Source: Pseudomonas sp. FeN3W (lineage in GTDB: Bacteria; Pseudomonadota; Gammaproteobacteria; Pseudomonadales; Pseudomonadaceae). From it: a stretch of DNA of 64,000 nt. Position numbers and translations under genes: made by a program. Positions 9,453-18,000 of the stretch are shown piece by piece. Below the pieces are notes generated by a model. That model made no database searches and was not told the DNA's origin. It saw nothing but the letters and a program-made list of their open reading frames with translations. The DNA is taken from NCBI GenBank assembly GCA_030263805.2, contig CP136010.1, positions 1,503,001 through 1,567,000 of the forward strand, written 5' to 3'. Every line of letters begins with the position of its first letter. Position 1 is the stretch's first letter.

Positions 9453-9662
9453 ATGTCCAATCGCCAAACCGGTACCGTTAAGTGGTTCAACGATGAGAAA
9501 GGCTTCGGCTTCATCACTCCGCAATCCGGTGACGACCTCTTCGTACACTTCCGTGCCATTCAAGGTGACGGCTTCAAGAGCCTGAAAGAAGGCCAGCAAG
9601 TCTCCTTCGTCGCTACCCGCGGCCAGAAAGGCATGCAAGCTGAGGAAGTTCAGGTTATCTAA
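9453..9662 (+). CDS. Cold-shock-domain protein (CspA family)
   Basis: A 69-residue single-domain nucleic-acid chaperone. The RNA-binding motifs KGFGFIT (RNP1) and DLFVHF (RNP2) are intact, and the N-terminus [16 protein letters not shown] is standard. It is likely the CapB/CspD-like type common in Pseudomonas; the exact paralogue cannot be assigned from sequence. The start at 9453 has a strong Shine-Dalgarno sequence. The longer in-frame ORF from 9381 is leader sequence. Confidence 0.93.
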   Translation: MSNRQTGTVKWFNDEKGFGFITPQSGDDLFVHFRAIQGDGFKSLKEGQQVSFVATRGQKGMQAEEVQVI

Positions 9663-9677
9663 CCTGAGTCTTCTCTG

Positions 9678-9706
9678 AAAAAGCCCCGCTTCGGCGGGGC
9701 TTTTTT
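9678..9706 (+). terminator. Terminator of the cold-shock gene
   Basis: AAAAAGCCCCGC, loop TTCG, then GCGGGGCTTTTTT form a strong GC stem with a T-tract 16 bases after the stop codon. It is A-rich on the other side and may also serve the convergent apbC gene. Confidence 0.9.
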
Positions 9707-9765
9707 GTGCCTGCGATTTATGTCCGGTTGCCGACAGTGGCGCCTGGCGCCACCGCCGCTTGCAC

Positions 9766-10860
9766 TCAGTCCTTGGAGATGACGATCTTCGGCATCGACT
9801 GCGCAATGATCTGCCCGCTCTGGGCGATACGAGCACCCACGGTGCGTGCGACTTCTTGATAGATCATCGCGATCTGGCTTTCCGGATCGGCAATCGCAGT
9901 CGGCTTGCCCGCATCCGCCTGGCTACGGATCGCCATAGACAACGGCAACGAGGCCAGCAGATCGACGTTGTACTGCGCCGCCAGCTTCTCACCGCCGCCC
10001 TCGCCGAAGAGATGTTCGGCATGGCCGCAATTCGAGCAGATATGGATAGCCATGTTCTCCACCACACCAAGCACCGGAATGTTCACCTTGCGGAACATCT
10101 CCACGCCTTTTTTCGCATCGAGCAACGCCAGATCCTGCGGCGTGGTGACGATCACCGCCCCCGTAACCGGCACTTTTTGCGCGAGCGTCAGCTGGATATC
10201 GCCCGTTCCCGGCGGCATGTCCACAACCAGATAATCGAGATCATTCCAGGCGGTCTGAGTGATCAGCTGCAACAGCGCACCGGAAACCATCGGCCCGCGC
10301 CAGACCATCGGCGTCTTGTCATCTGACAGGAACGCCATGGACATGACTTGCACGCCGTGGGCCTCCAGCGGGATGAACGCCTTGCCATCGCGAATCTCCG
10401 GGCGCGTGCCTTCGGCGATGCCGAACATGATGCCCTGGCTCGGACCGTAGATGTCGGCATCGAGCACGCCTACCCGCGCGCCTTCGCGCGCCAGGGCCAG
10501 AGCCAGATTGGCGGCCGTGGTCGACTTGCCCACGCCACCCTTGCCGGATGCCACGGCGATGATGTTCTTCACATTGGCCAGTGCCGGCACCTGGTCCTGA
10601 GCCTTGTGCGGGCGAACCACGCAATCGACCTGGACATCGGCGCGACTGACACCCTCCAGATGCTCGATAGCCATCGCCAGCATCTGTGCCCAGCCACTGC
10701 GAAACAGCGCAGCGGCATAGCCCAACTCCAGCTGCACACTGACCCGATCACCCTGCACCTCGATCGAACGCACGCAACCGGCGCTCACCGGATCCTGATT
10801 CAAATGGGGATCGGTGTATTGGCGCAGGACGTTTTCCACAGCTTCGCGAGTGACGGACAT
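9766..10860 (-). CDS. apbC: Mrp/ApbC-type iron-sulfur cluster carrier ATPase
   Basis: A 364-residue P-loop NTPase of the Mrp/NBP35 family that binds and transfers Fe-S clusters. The N-terminal third is a DUF59-like (MIP18) domain. It is followed by the deviant Walker A motif GKGGVGKST, a VDMPPGTGD switch region and the cluster-binding CSNCGH motif (CxxC). Divergent from metG, as commonly seen in Pseudomonas. Length is normal for the fused DUF59-Mrp form. Confidence 0.93.
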   Translation of the reverse strand: MSVTREAVENVLRQYTDPHLNQDPVSAGCVRSIEVQGDRVSVQLELGYAAALFRSGWAQMLAMAIEHLEGVSRADVQVDCVVRPHKAQDQVPALANVKNIIAVASGKGGVGKSTTAANLALALAREGARVGVLDADIYGPSQGIMFGIAEGTRPEIRDGKAFIPLEAHGVQVMSMAFLSDDKTPMVWRGPMVSGALLQLITQTAWNDLDYLVVDMPPGTGDIQLTLAQKVPVTGAVIVTTPQDLALLDAKKGVEMFRKVNIPVLGVVENMAIHICSNCGHAEHLFGEGGGEKLAAQYNVDLLASLPLSMAIRSQADAGKPTAIADPESQIAMIYQEVARTVGARIAQSGQIIAQSMPKIVISKD

Positions 10861-11034
10861 GGTTACTCCTAGAAAGACCGAGCAAATCAGACGGGCATCT
10901 TACCCCGCACGCCGCTTCCGAGCCCAACACCAATGGGTGCCGTCGAAACCGGGGAAGGGCAGCGCGGATGAAAAATACACGCCGGGCCTTTATAGTTGCA
11001 GACTTTCTTTCGCAATTCCGACTGCAGATTTCCC

Positions 11035-13077
11035 ATGTCCGAAGCTCGCCAGATTCTCGTTACCAGCGCCCTGCCCTACGCCAACGGTTCGATCCACCTC
11101 GGTCACATGCTCGAGTACATCCAGACCGACATGTGGGTGCGCTTCCAGAAACTGCGCGGCAACCAGTGCATTTATGTCTGCGCCGACGACGCTCACGGCT
11201 CGGCGATCATGCTGCGTGCCGAGAAAGAAGGCATCACGCCCGAGCAATTGATCGCCAACGTGCAGGCCGAGCACGGCAGTGATTTCGCCGACTTCCTGGT
11301 GGACTTCGACAACTTCCACTCCACCCACTCGGAAGAGAACCGCGAGCTTGCCGAACTGATCTACACACGCCTGCGCGACGCCGGCCACATCGCAACCCGC
11401 TCGGTGACCCAGTATTTCGACCCCGAGAAAGGTATGTTTCTCGCCGACCGCTTCATCAAGGGCACCTGTCCGAAGTGTGCCGCCGAGGACCAGTACGGCG
11501 ACAATTGCGAGAAATGCGGCGCCACCTATGAGCCAACCGAGCTGAAAGATCCGCGCTCGGCAATCTCCGGCGCGACGCCAGTGCTGAAGGACTCCAAGCA
11601 CTTCTTCTTCAAGTTGCCGGACTTCGAGGCCATGCTCAAGCAATGGACCCGCGGCGGTGCGCTGCAGGAATCGGTCGCCAACAAGATCGCCGAATGGCTC
11701 GACGGAGGCCTGCAGGAATGGGACATCTCGCGGGACGCACCCTACTTCGGCTTCGAGATTCCGGGCGAGCCGGGCAAGTATTTCTACGTCTGGCTGGACG
11801 CGCCGATCGGCTACATGGCCAGCTTCGAGAACCTGTGCAAACGCCGCCCGGAACTGAGCTTCGACACCTTCTGGAGCAAGGACTCGACCGCCGAGCTGTA
11901 CCACTTCATCGGCAAGGACATCATCAACTTCCACACCCTGTTCTGGCCCGCCATGCTGGAAGGCGCCGGTTTCCGCAAGCCGACCGCCGTCAACGTGCAC
12001 GGTTACCTGACCGTGAACGGGCAGAAGATGTCCAAGTCGCGTGGCACCTTTATCAAGGCGCGCACTTATCTCGATCACCTGAACCCGGAATACCTACGCT
12101 ACTACTACGCCTCCAAACTGGGTCGCGGTGTGGATGACCTCGACCTGAACCTCGAGGACTTCGTGCAGAAGGTCAACTCCGATCTGGTCGGCAAGGTGGT
12201 CAACATCGCCAGCCGCTGCGCCGGCTTCATCCACAAAGGCAATGGCGGGGTGATGGTCGATGCCAACCCCGAACCGGAACTGTGGGCTGCCTTCCAGGCC
12301 GCCGCACCGAGCATCGCCGAGGCCTATGAAGCGCGCGACTTCGCCCGTGCAATGCGCGAGATCATGGCGCTCGCTGACCGTGCCAACGCCTGGATTGCCG
12401 ACAAGGCTCCGTGGGCGCTGAACAAGGTTGAAGGCAAGCAGGCCGAGGTACAGGAAATCTGTGCTTTCGGCGTCAACCTGTTCCGCCAGCTGGTCATCTT
12501 CCTCAAGCCGGTGCTGCCGAACCTTGCCACAGCTGCCGAGCATTTCCTCAATGTCGAGCCGCTCACCTGGAACGACCATGCGACGCCGCTGGCCAACCAC
12601 CAGCTCAATGCTTTCACACCACTGATGACTCGCATCGAGCCAGCGAAGATCGAGGCCATGATCGAAGCATCCAAAGAAGACCTCGCCTCCAGCGAAGCCG
12701 CAGCTGCCCCGGCAGGCAATGGCGAACTGACCAAGCAGCCCATCGCCGCGGAAATCAACTTCGACGCCTTTGCCGCGGTCGATCTGCGCATTGCGCTGAT
12801 CGAAAAGGCCGAGTTCGTCGAAGGCGCCGACAAGCTGCTGCGTCTGACCCTGGACATCGGCGATGCCAAGCGCAACGTTTTCTCCGGCATCAAGAGCGCC
12901 TACCCGGACCCGAGCAAGCTGGAGGGTCGTCTGACCCTCTACGTCGCCAACCTGGCGCCGCGCAAGATGAAGTTCGGAATGTCGGAAGGCATGGTCCTGG
13001 CGGCTGGCCCGGGAGGTAGCGAGATCTACCTGCTGAGCCCCGACAACGGCGCCAAGCCGGGTCAGCGCGTCATGTAA
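11035..13077 (+). CDS. metG: Methionyl-tRNA synthetase
   Basis: A 680-residue class I synthetase charging tRNA-Met. The HIGH-type motif is HLGH ([13 protein letters not shown]) near the N-terminus, the zinc-binding knuckle has CPKC and CEKC, and the catalytic KMSKS loop appears near residue 330. The last 110 residues form the EMAP/Trbp111-like tRNA-binding domain ([20 protein letters not shown]). The start at 11035 (MSEARQILV) is preferred over an upstream in-frame ATG at 10996 because it matches the family N-terminus. Confidence 0.97.
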   Translation: MSEARQILVTSALPYANGSIHLGHMLEYIQTDMWVRFQKLRGNQCIYVCADDAHGSAIMLRAEKEGITPEQLIANVQAEHGSDFADFLVDFDNFHSTHSEENRELAELIYTRLRDAGHIATRSVTQYFDPEKGMFLADRFIKGTCPKCAAEDQYGDNCEKCGATYEPTELKDPRSAISGATPVLKDSKHFFFKLPDFEAMLKQWTRGGALQESVANKIAEWLDGGLQEWDISRDAPYFGFEIPGEPGKYFYVWLDAPIGYMASFENLCKRRPELSFDTFWSKDSTAELYHFIGKDIINFHTLFWPAMLEGAGFRKPTAVNVHGYLTVNGQKMSKSRGTFIKARTYLDHLNPEYLRYYYASKLGRGVDDLDLNLEDFVQKVNSDLVGKVVNIASRCAGFIHKGNGGVMVDANPEPELWAAFQAAAPSIAEAYEARDFARAMREIMALADRANAWIADKAPWALNKVEGKQAEVQEICAFGVNLFRQLVIFLKPVLPNLATAAEHFLNVEPLTWNDHATPLANHQLNAFTPLMTRIEPAKIEAMIEASKEDLASSEAAAAPAGNGELTKQPIAAEINFDAFAAVDLRIALIEKAEFVEGADKLLRLTLDIGDAKRNVFSGIKSAYPDPSKLEGRLTLYVANLAPRKMKFGMSEGMVLAAGPGGSEIYLLSPDNGAKPGQRVM

Positions 13078-13137
13078 CCCGGCGTTCGCGTGCTGGCCTC
13101 TCGACCGGCACGCGAGCTCGACGCTAACGGAAACGCC

Positions 13138-13350
13138 ATGAGCGAGCCTGTAGATCCTTCCCGCTGCCCGCTCTGCGGTCAGCCCAATCAGTGCGGCGAG
13201 TGCGATCCAACAACGGCCCAGCCCTGCTGGTGCTTCACGACCCCCATCCCCGATCGCGTGCTCGAGCGCATTCCGGCCACGCTCCGAAATCAGGCCTGCA
13301 TCTGCCAGCGTTGCGCTCGCAGCGAAACCACGCCGCCAGATGCGCCTTGA
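13138..13350 (+). CDS. Small cysteine-rich CWC-type protein
   Basis: A 70-residue protein with nine cysteines, including CPLCGQPNQCGEC, the Cys-Trp-Cys of PCWCF and the terminal CICQRC. This pattern fits the cysteine-rich CWC family, presumably metal-binding and of unknown function. Its end overlaps the rsuA start by 11 bases, so the two are probably co-translated. The start at 13138 has only a weak ribosome binding site but gives the family length. Confidence 0.75.
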   Translation: MSEPVDPSRCPLCGQPNQCGECDPTTAQPCWCFTTPIPDRVLERIPATLRNQACICQRCARSETTPPDAP

Positions 13351-14032
13351 TCGCTACCTTGCCAACCGCGCACGTCTCAGTCGTCAGGACGTCCAACGCC
13401 TGCTGGCCGACGGCCGAGTGCAGGTGAATGGCGAAACCAGCCAGATAATGGATCAGGAAGTTCGCGTATTCGACCGAATCGAGCTGGATGGAGAACTGCT
13501 GCAAGCAGGCAAAGCGGCGCGCTACCTGATGCTGCATAAGCCGACCGGATGCGTCAGCGCTACCCAGGATGCGACACACCGAACCGTGCTCGATCTGATC
13601 GACGAGCCGGACAAGCAGGACCTGCACATCGCCGGCCGCCTCGACTTCAACACCACCGGCCTTATGCTGCTCACTAACGACGGCCAATGGTCTCGCCGCC
13701 TGACCCAGCCGACCAGCCTGCAGGGCAAGGTCTATCTGGTCGAAACCGAAGACGAGATCGACCCAGCCTGCGTTGATGTTTTTGCCCGAGGCATATACTT
13801 CCGCTTCGAAAACCTCACCACCCTGCCCGCCGAACTCGTGCTACTCGCCCCCCGCCGCGCGCGCCTGACCCTGCACGAGGGACGCTACCATCAGGTCAAG
13901 CGCATGTTCGGCCACTTCAACAACAAGGTCACCGCCCTGCATCGCGAAAGCATGGGCCCTCTCACGCTGGACCCAGCACTGGAACCTGGCCGGTATCGAC
14001 CACTGACCGCGCACGAGATCGCTCAAATCTAA
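13340..14032 (+). CDS. rsuA: 16S rRNA pseudouridine-516 synthase RsuA-like
   Basis: The 230-residue product has an N-terminal S4 RNA-binding domain (MRLDRYLANRARLSRQDVQ) and a pseudouridine synthase domain with the catalytic Asp in GRLDFNTTGLMLLTNDG. The KRMFGHFNNKVTALHR motif near the end is typical of the RsuA/RluB/E/F group. RsuA itself modifies U516 of 16S rRNA; specificity within the group is inferred from length and overall match. Confidence 0.88.
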   Translation: MRLDRYLANRARLSRQDVQRLLADGRVQVNGETSQIMDQEVRVFDRIELDGELLQAGKAARYLMLHKPTGCVSATQDATHRTVLDLIDEPDKQDLHIAGRLDFNTTGLMLLTNDGQWSRRLTQPTSLQGKVYLVETEDEIDPACVDVFARGIYFRFENLTTLPAELVLLAPRRARLTLHEGRYHQVKRMFGHFNNKVTALHRESMGPLTLDPALEPGRYRPLTAHEIAQI

Positions 14033-14113
14033 GCCCTTTTCGCCCACCTGCCAGAAAAAGCCCGGCGGCGCCCTTCATTTCACCCAAGCCTTCTGGTAAA
14101 AAGGCACCCCTGA

Positions 14114-14187
14114 GCGGGCGTCGTATAATGGCATTACCTGAGCTTCCCAAGCTCATGACGAGGGTTCGATTCCCTTCGCCCGCTCCA
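14114..14187 (+). tRNA. tRNA-Gly (anticodon CCC)
   Basis: A 74-base cloverleaf. The acceptor stem GCGGGCG/CGCCCGC pairs fully, the anticodon stem TGAGC/GCTCA encloses the loop TTCCCAA with anticodon CCC, the T-loop reads TTCGATT, and an encoded CCA ends the gene. Its 3' 27 bases are part of the left attachment repeat of the island that follows. Confidence 0.96.
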
Positions 14188-14188
14188 G
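14161..14188 (+). repeat. Left attachment site (attL), 28 bp within tRNA-Gly
   Basis: This 28-base stretch, starting AGGGTTCGATTCCC and ending at the base after CCA, recurs exactly at 19635-19662. Use of the tRNA 3' end as an integration site and duplication of that end are the hallmarks of tyrosine-recombinase islands. Confidence 0.92.
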
Positions 14189-14253
14189 ACACCTAACGTT
14201 AAGACCCTGTTTTTACAGAGCTTTTTCGTTTCTGGCTTTTGGAGGTGTCGAAG

Positions 14254-14265
14254 AAGTGTCGAAAA
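14254..14265 (+). repeat. AAGTGTCGAAAA repeat near attL
   Basis: The same 12 bases occur at 19532-19543 near attR, in the same orientation. A related GGTGTCGAAG copy lies at 14244-14253. This placement suggests recombinase or excisionase arm-type binding sites, which is inference. Confidence 0.4.
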
Positions 14266-14287
14266 GGTCCAGCCGTACAGGCTGTGA

Positions 14288-14578
14288 TCAGACGGAAGAA
14301 AGCGCCTGGATGACGTGTTTGGGATCGTTATGGATGGCGCGCAGCAGCGCCTTTGCCGGTCCGGTCGGCTCGCGTCGGCCTTGTTCCCAGTTACGCAGCG
14401 TACCCAGTTGAACGTCGATCATCGCCGCGAACTTGGCCTGGGTCAGACCGGTTGCTTTGCGGATCTCTTTCACCTGCAGCGAGTCGACGACGAACTCCCG
14501 CGAGGGTTGACGTTCGCCACGGTGAATCTCGTCCATCTGCTGGACGCTTTCTAGAAGATCTTCGAAGAATTTGCTCAT
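14288..14578 (-). CDS. XRE-family antitoxin (HigA/NadS type)
   Basis: A 96-residue protein with a C-terminal helix-turn-helix (VKEIRKATGLTQAKFAAMID followed by LGTLRNWEQGRREPTG). The layout matches NadS/HigA-type antitoxins that are transcribed after a RelE/HigB-like toxin. Start at 14578 with GGAGGT 8 bases upstream. The toxin partner directly upstream is truncated, so the antitoxin is now an orphan. It may still act as a repressor of its own promoter if one survives. Confidence 0.8.
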   Translation of the reverse strand: MSKFFEDLLESVQQMDEIHRGERQPSREFVVDSLQVKEIRKATGLTQAKFAAMIDVQLGTLRNWEQGRREPTGPAKALLRAIHNDPKHVIQALSSV

Positions 14579-14583
14579 GGTGA

Positions 14584-14750
14584 TTACCTCCACCGCTCGA
14601 TGATTTGCTTGAGCACCTTGCGCTCGTCCGCCGTCAGGTCGTCCTTCTCGTTCTTCGGATAGATCAGCAGCAATGCGATCTGCGAAGCCGCCGTGAAGTG
14701 GTAGTAGATGACCCTGGACCCGCCTCGCTTGCCGTGACCGCTAGACGGGG
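14584..14750 (-). pseudogene. HigB/RelE-like toxin, N-terminally truncated
   Basis: Reading back from the stop at 14584-14586, the C-terminal half of a toxin is clear: GHGKRGGSRVIYYHF, then LLLIYPKNEKDDL, then LKQIIERWR. These are the core strands of RelE/HigB mRNA interferases. Upstream of the GHGKRGG segment the frame stays open, but the sequence no longer resembles the family and no start with a ribosome site is evident. The N-terminal half seems replaced or lost at about 14740, so no active toxin is expected. Confidence 0.7.
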
Positions 14751-14913
14751 CGGCATTGGGCGCATTGTGTGGACCGGGAGCGAGCGGGTTTCGCCATTTC
14801 GCGTCTGGACCAGCAGACAGAGCAGTCGCAGTCCTGGGCGTGCGGAAGGCGTTGATAGCTGGCCGGCTTCTGCATGGGTCATCCCCTCCCCTGGCTTCCG
14901 TAGACGGTGCGGA

Positions 14914-15129
14914 TCATGCGGCCCACTCCTGTTCCAGCAGCCAGTGACGAAGCATTGCGCTGTTCACCATGCGCCGTTTGCCGAGCTTTACGGTCGGTAT
15001 CACACCGCGCGACGCCCAGGCGCGGGCCATGCCGGGACTAATGCCATTACGGTCAGCCCAGCATTCGACGGTTTCCACGTCCTGCTGGGGGCCGATCAGC
15101 TTTGAAGGTTCTAGCTCTTCCAGTTCCAT
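14914..15129 (-). CDS. Small helix-turn-helix protein, excisionase/AlpA-like
   Basis: A 71-residue protein whose segment VECWADRNGISPGMARAWAS followed by GVIPTVKLGKRRMVNSAML resembles the winged-helix DNA-binding fold of excisionases and AlpA regulators. Divergent from the repressor-like gene, with 102 bases between them, the arrangement of a lysogeny switch. An excisionase role is inferred from size, fold and position near the att site; no recombinase partner is encoded here. Confidence 0.6.
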   Translation of the reverse strand: MELEELEPSKLIGPQQDVETVECWADRNGISPGMARAWASRGVIPTVKLGKRRMVNSAMLRHWLLEQEWAA

Positions 15130-15231
15130 GCTCGTTCCGTCACTATTTGTGGCATTACCCTGCAGGCAACTGCGTAAATATTACACAAGGTCTCGCCTGC
15201 GTAAAGATTACGCAACAAAAAGATTTTCTAT
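15130..15231. promoter_or_regulatory. Divergent promoter region between two phage-type regulators
   Basis: An AT-rich 102-base gap between divergent small DNA-binding genes. It contains the near-repeats GCGTAAATATTACAC and GCGTAAAGATTACGC (about 15170-15184 and 15199-15213), plausible operator copies for one of the two proteins. Confidence 0.5.
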
Positions 15232-15501
15232 ATGGATGCCGTGAAGGATAGAGCGCTTCAATTGATACGAACTGCCGGTCCGAAGCGATTGAGCGAGAAA
15301 GGCGGGAAGAACTATGACCGCTGGAGAAACATCAGCAGCAACAAGATCAGGATTGGAACTGAGGAAGTAGGCATCCTGGCCGAAGCATTTCCTGAATACG
15401 CCCTATGGCTTGTTAGTGGTCGGATAGAGCCTGAAAATGGTCACCGTAGCCCTGATTACGACGAGGCAAATTCAAAATTGCCCAATCAAAGCGCGGGATA
15501 G
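15232..15501 (+). CDS. Phage-repressor-like DNA-binding protein
   Basis: An 89-residue protein with an N-terminal KDRALQLIRTAGPKRLSEKGG segment and a RIGTEEVGILAEAFPEYALW motif, followed by a short polar tail ending in DYDEANSKLPNQ. I recognise this layout from small regulators encoded in Pseudomonas prophages and islands, including the Pf type. It probably represses the divergent excisionase-like gene. The assignment rests on pattern memory and position, not on a proven homologue. Confidence 0.55.
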   Translation: MDAVKDRALQLIRTAGPKRLSEKGGKNYDRWRNISSNKIRIGTEEVGILAEAFPEYALWLVSGRIEPENGHRSPDYDEANSKLPNQSAG

Positions 15502-16034
15502 CAATTACGAAAAACGCGGTAGAACGCTGGTATACAAAGCGCTAGTGTAGTCGAAAAATACCTAACAGCCCATTGCCAAGCTAGGGATGATACATATGAA
15601 AAACCAATACGGATGGCATTTACCTCTACCGGAAGAGGAGATTAAGAAGGCTTGGGATAATGGTGTGCTTACCGTCGATACAAATGTACTTCTTGACTTA
15701 TACAGGTATCATGAAAACACTCGAAACAGCCTGCTAGAAAGCATTGCTGCATTTGATGGTCGAGTTTGGCTCTCACATCAAGCAGCCACCGAATTTTTCA
15801 GAAATCGTAAGAGAGTAATCGTATCCTCTTCAAAAGGATTTCAGCAGGCCGCAGAGGACATATCAAAGCTACAACAGTCGCTTCAGAACAACATATCTCA
15901 ATTAGCTGGGAATAGACTCATACCCTCTGAAATTACAAACCAACTTGATAAAACCATACGAACAGCTGCCAATGAGGCACTAAACCAAATTCGCAAAATA
16001 GAACAAGACTTCCCAAACTTTTTGAATGAAGACC

Positions 16035-17147
16035 GGCGGCGGCAAAAACTGAGTGCAACACCTGACCTTTCCGGTACGGTGCTGCCCCTATGTCTTATAC
16101 CGAACTCAGCGTTGAAGAGCGCGCCACCATTCAAATCGGTCGTACCCAAGGCTTCAGCCTGCGCAGGATTGCCTGCTTGATCAACCGATCCCCTTCGACC
16201 ATCAGCCGTGAGCTGCGCCGTAACCGAGGTGCTTGCGGTGGCTACTCGGCCCGCCTGGCCCAGCAGCAAATGCAGGCCCGCCGCCAGGTTTGTCGACCGA
16301 TGCGAAAACTGTTGCCGGGTAGCGAGCGCTTCGAACTGGTGACCCATATGCTGCGTGAGCGTTTGTCTCCCGAGCAGATTGCCGGCAAGCTGCGCAGCAT
16401 GAACATACCCAACCTGCGAGATGCCTACGTCTGTCGCGAGACGATCTACAACGCGATCTATGCCCTGCCAGTGGGTGAGCTGCGTAAGGAGCTGATCATC
16501 TGTCTGCGCCAAGGCAAGACGACGCGCCGGCCGCGCTCTGGTGGCGTGGATCGGCGCGGCCAGATCCCCGAGATGGTCAGTATTCATGTGCGCCCGCCGG
16601 AGATTGAAGACAGGCTGATGCCGGGGCATTGGGAAGGCGACCTCATCAAGGGTAAGGCCAACGCCTCGTCCGTCGGTACGCTGGTGGAACGCACCAGTGG
16701 CTACCTGATGTTGGTGAAGATGAACGACGCGACGGCGACTTCGGCGCTGGAAGGCTTCAGCGCCGCGCTCAATAGCATGCCGCTGGAGATGCGCAAGAGC
16801 ATGACTTACGACCAGGGCCGGGAGATGGCGCGACACGCCGAGATCACCCAAAGAACCGGCGTGGCGATCTACTTCTGCGACCCGCACAGCCCCTGGCAGC
16901 GCGGCAGCAACGAAAACATCAACGGCCTGATTCGCCAGTACTTGCCCAAGGGCACAGACCTGTCGGTACATAGCCAGGAGGAGCTGGACGCCATTGCGCT
17001 GCAACTGAACATGCGACCGCGCAAGCGCTTCGACTTCAAATGCCCCATCGAGGTGATGGGAGAGGTCATGCAAAATGCCATGGCAATGCGGCATGATGCT
17101 CCGGTTTCAATTCAATAACCGTGTTGCACTCAGCTCCTGCAACCGCC
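16035..17147 (+). mobile_element. IS30-family insertion sequence (1113 bp), intact
   Basis: Imperfect inverted ends of about 27 bases share the inner block CTGAGTGCAACAC (perfect) and an outer GGCGG..GCA pattern. The flanking direct repeat ACC at 16032-16034 and 17148-17150 is 3 bp, as expected for IS30. The host frame closes exactly when the element is removed, which confirms the boundaries. One full-length transposase gene fills it, oriented with the interrupted gene. Confidence 0.88.
16090..17118 (+). CDS. IS30-family transposase
   Basis: A 342-residue transposase. The N-terminal helix-turn-helix reads RRIACLINRSPSTISRELRR, a family signature. The catalytic DDE residues lie in GHWEGDLIKG, MTYDQGREM and GSNENINGLIRQYLPKG. 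No frameshift or stop is visible, so the enzyme is probably active. GC content matches the core genome and is higher than the island cargo around it, consistent with later arrival. Confidence 0.94.
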   Translation: MSYTELSVEERATIQIGRTQGFSLRRIACLINRSPSTISRELRRNRGACGGYSARLAQQQMQARRQVCRPMRKLLPGSERFELVTHMLRERLSPEQIAGKLRSMNIPNLRDAYVCRETIYNAIYALPVGELRKELIICLRQGKTTRRPRSGGVDRRGQIPEMVSIHVRPPEIEDRLMPGHWEGDLIKGKANASSVGTLVERTSGYLMLVKMNDATATSALEGFSAALNSMPLEMRKSMTYDQGREMARHAEITQRTGVAIYFCDPHSPWQRGSNENINGLIRQYLPKGTDLSVHSQEELDAIALQLNMRPRKRFDFKCPIEVMGEVMQNAMAMRHDAPVSIQ

Positions 17148-18000
17148 ACCCTATTCTTAATAGACTCCTCGATATTTTTGATGGATCGGTAGGGTCAGAT
17201 TTTGCACCAGAGCTAAAGGATGCATTAGCCAAGACAGCGGAAGACCGAAAAAACAACAAGATTCCGCCTGGATACATGGATAAAGGTAAAGAATCGGATC
17301 GATCCCACGGGGACTTTTATCTTTGGCAACAAGTTCTCAACCATGCCAAAGAAAACCAGTGCCCAGTCATTTTGGTTACATCTGAAAGAAAAGAGGACTG
17401 GTGGGAAGAGCACTATGGGAACATAGTTGGTCCCAGACCGGAGCTCCTGAAAGAAATAAATGAAATTGCGGGACAAACAGTTCTAATCTATCAGACCACT
17501 AAGTTTATTCAGCACGCATCCGAACGTTTAGGAAGTCGGGTTGACCAGAGCATCGTTGAAGAAATTCGAGCGATAGGCCAGGCTAGAGAAAAGTCAGGAC
17601 AGGCGGTAAATGTAGTTGAGCAAACTGCCGTCATGGCCAGCCCCGAAGAGAACTTCGGACTACTTGAGATTGAACTAGCGAGACCCGTAACAAACTTTAC
17701 AACCACCGGTCACTTTTCACCTTATTTAGACGAAGTTCCAAATGTATATGTTGATGTTTTGGAAAGCCCTGACGGCGCCCCCGACTTTCAAGTTTATGCA
17801 AGCACAGGAACACGCCACGACTTCAACATTCATGTACGATCCAGATTTAAAGGAACTCCTATGCCAACTGGAAAATACATATTTAACTACCATGCCGCGA
17901 TTTATGCGGAACTGGAGGAGGAAATTCAGAGCATAGACAACGAAGAACTTGGCTAGATTATTAGCCACGAACAAATGAAGTAGATTTATTTAACACTCCT

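Larger units (their letters stand above)
15596..17956 (+). pseudogene. PIN-like nuclease gene (DUF4935 type) interrupted by an IS30-family element
   Basis: The 5' part (15596-16034) encodes a PIN-like start with the acidic motif VDTNVLLDLYRY and a coiled-coil stretch up to FLNED. The 3' part (17151-17956) resumes with PILNRLLDIFDG, then GDFYLWQQVL and PVILVTSERKEDWW, typical of DUF4935/PIN_8 proteins. Removing the element and one 3-bp duplication restores a single frame, NEDPILNRLL, of 414 residues. Start at 15596 is preferred (AGGGA 8 bases upstream) over an ATG at 15587. PIN-like proteins are metal-dependent RNases, and this subfamily is often found in defence or mobile contexts. The split gene is presumed inactive. 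Confidence 0.85.

Noticed and set aside
14605..15105. A 166-codon plus-strand frame over the toxin remnant and excisionase-like gene.
   Set aside because: It is antisense to two minus-strand frames with recognisable motifs and has no motif of its own.
15898..17094. A 398-codon minus-strand frame across the IS30 element.
   Set aside because: Antisense to the transposase and it extends into the interrupted PIN-like gene; no ribosome site or domain.
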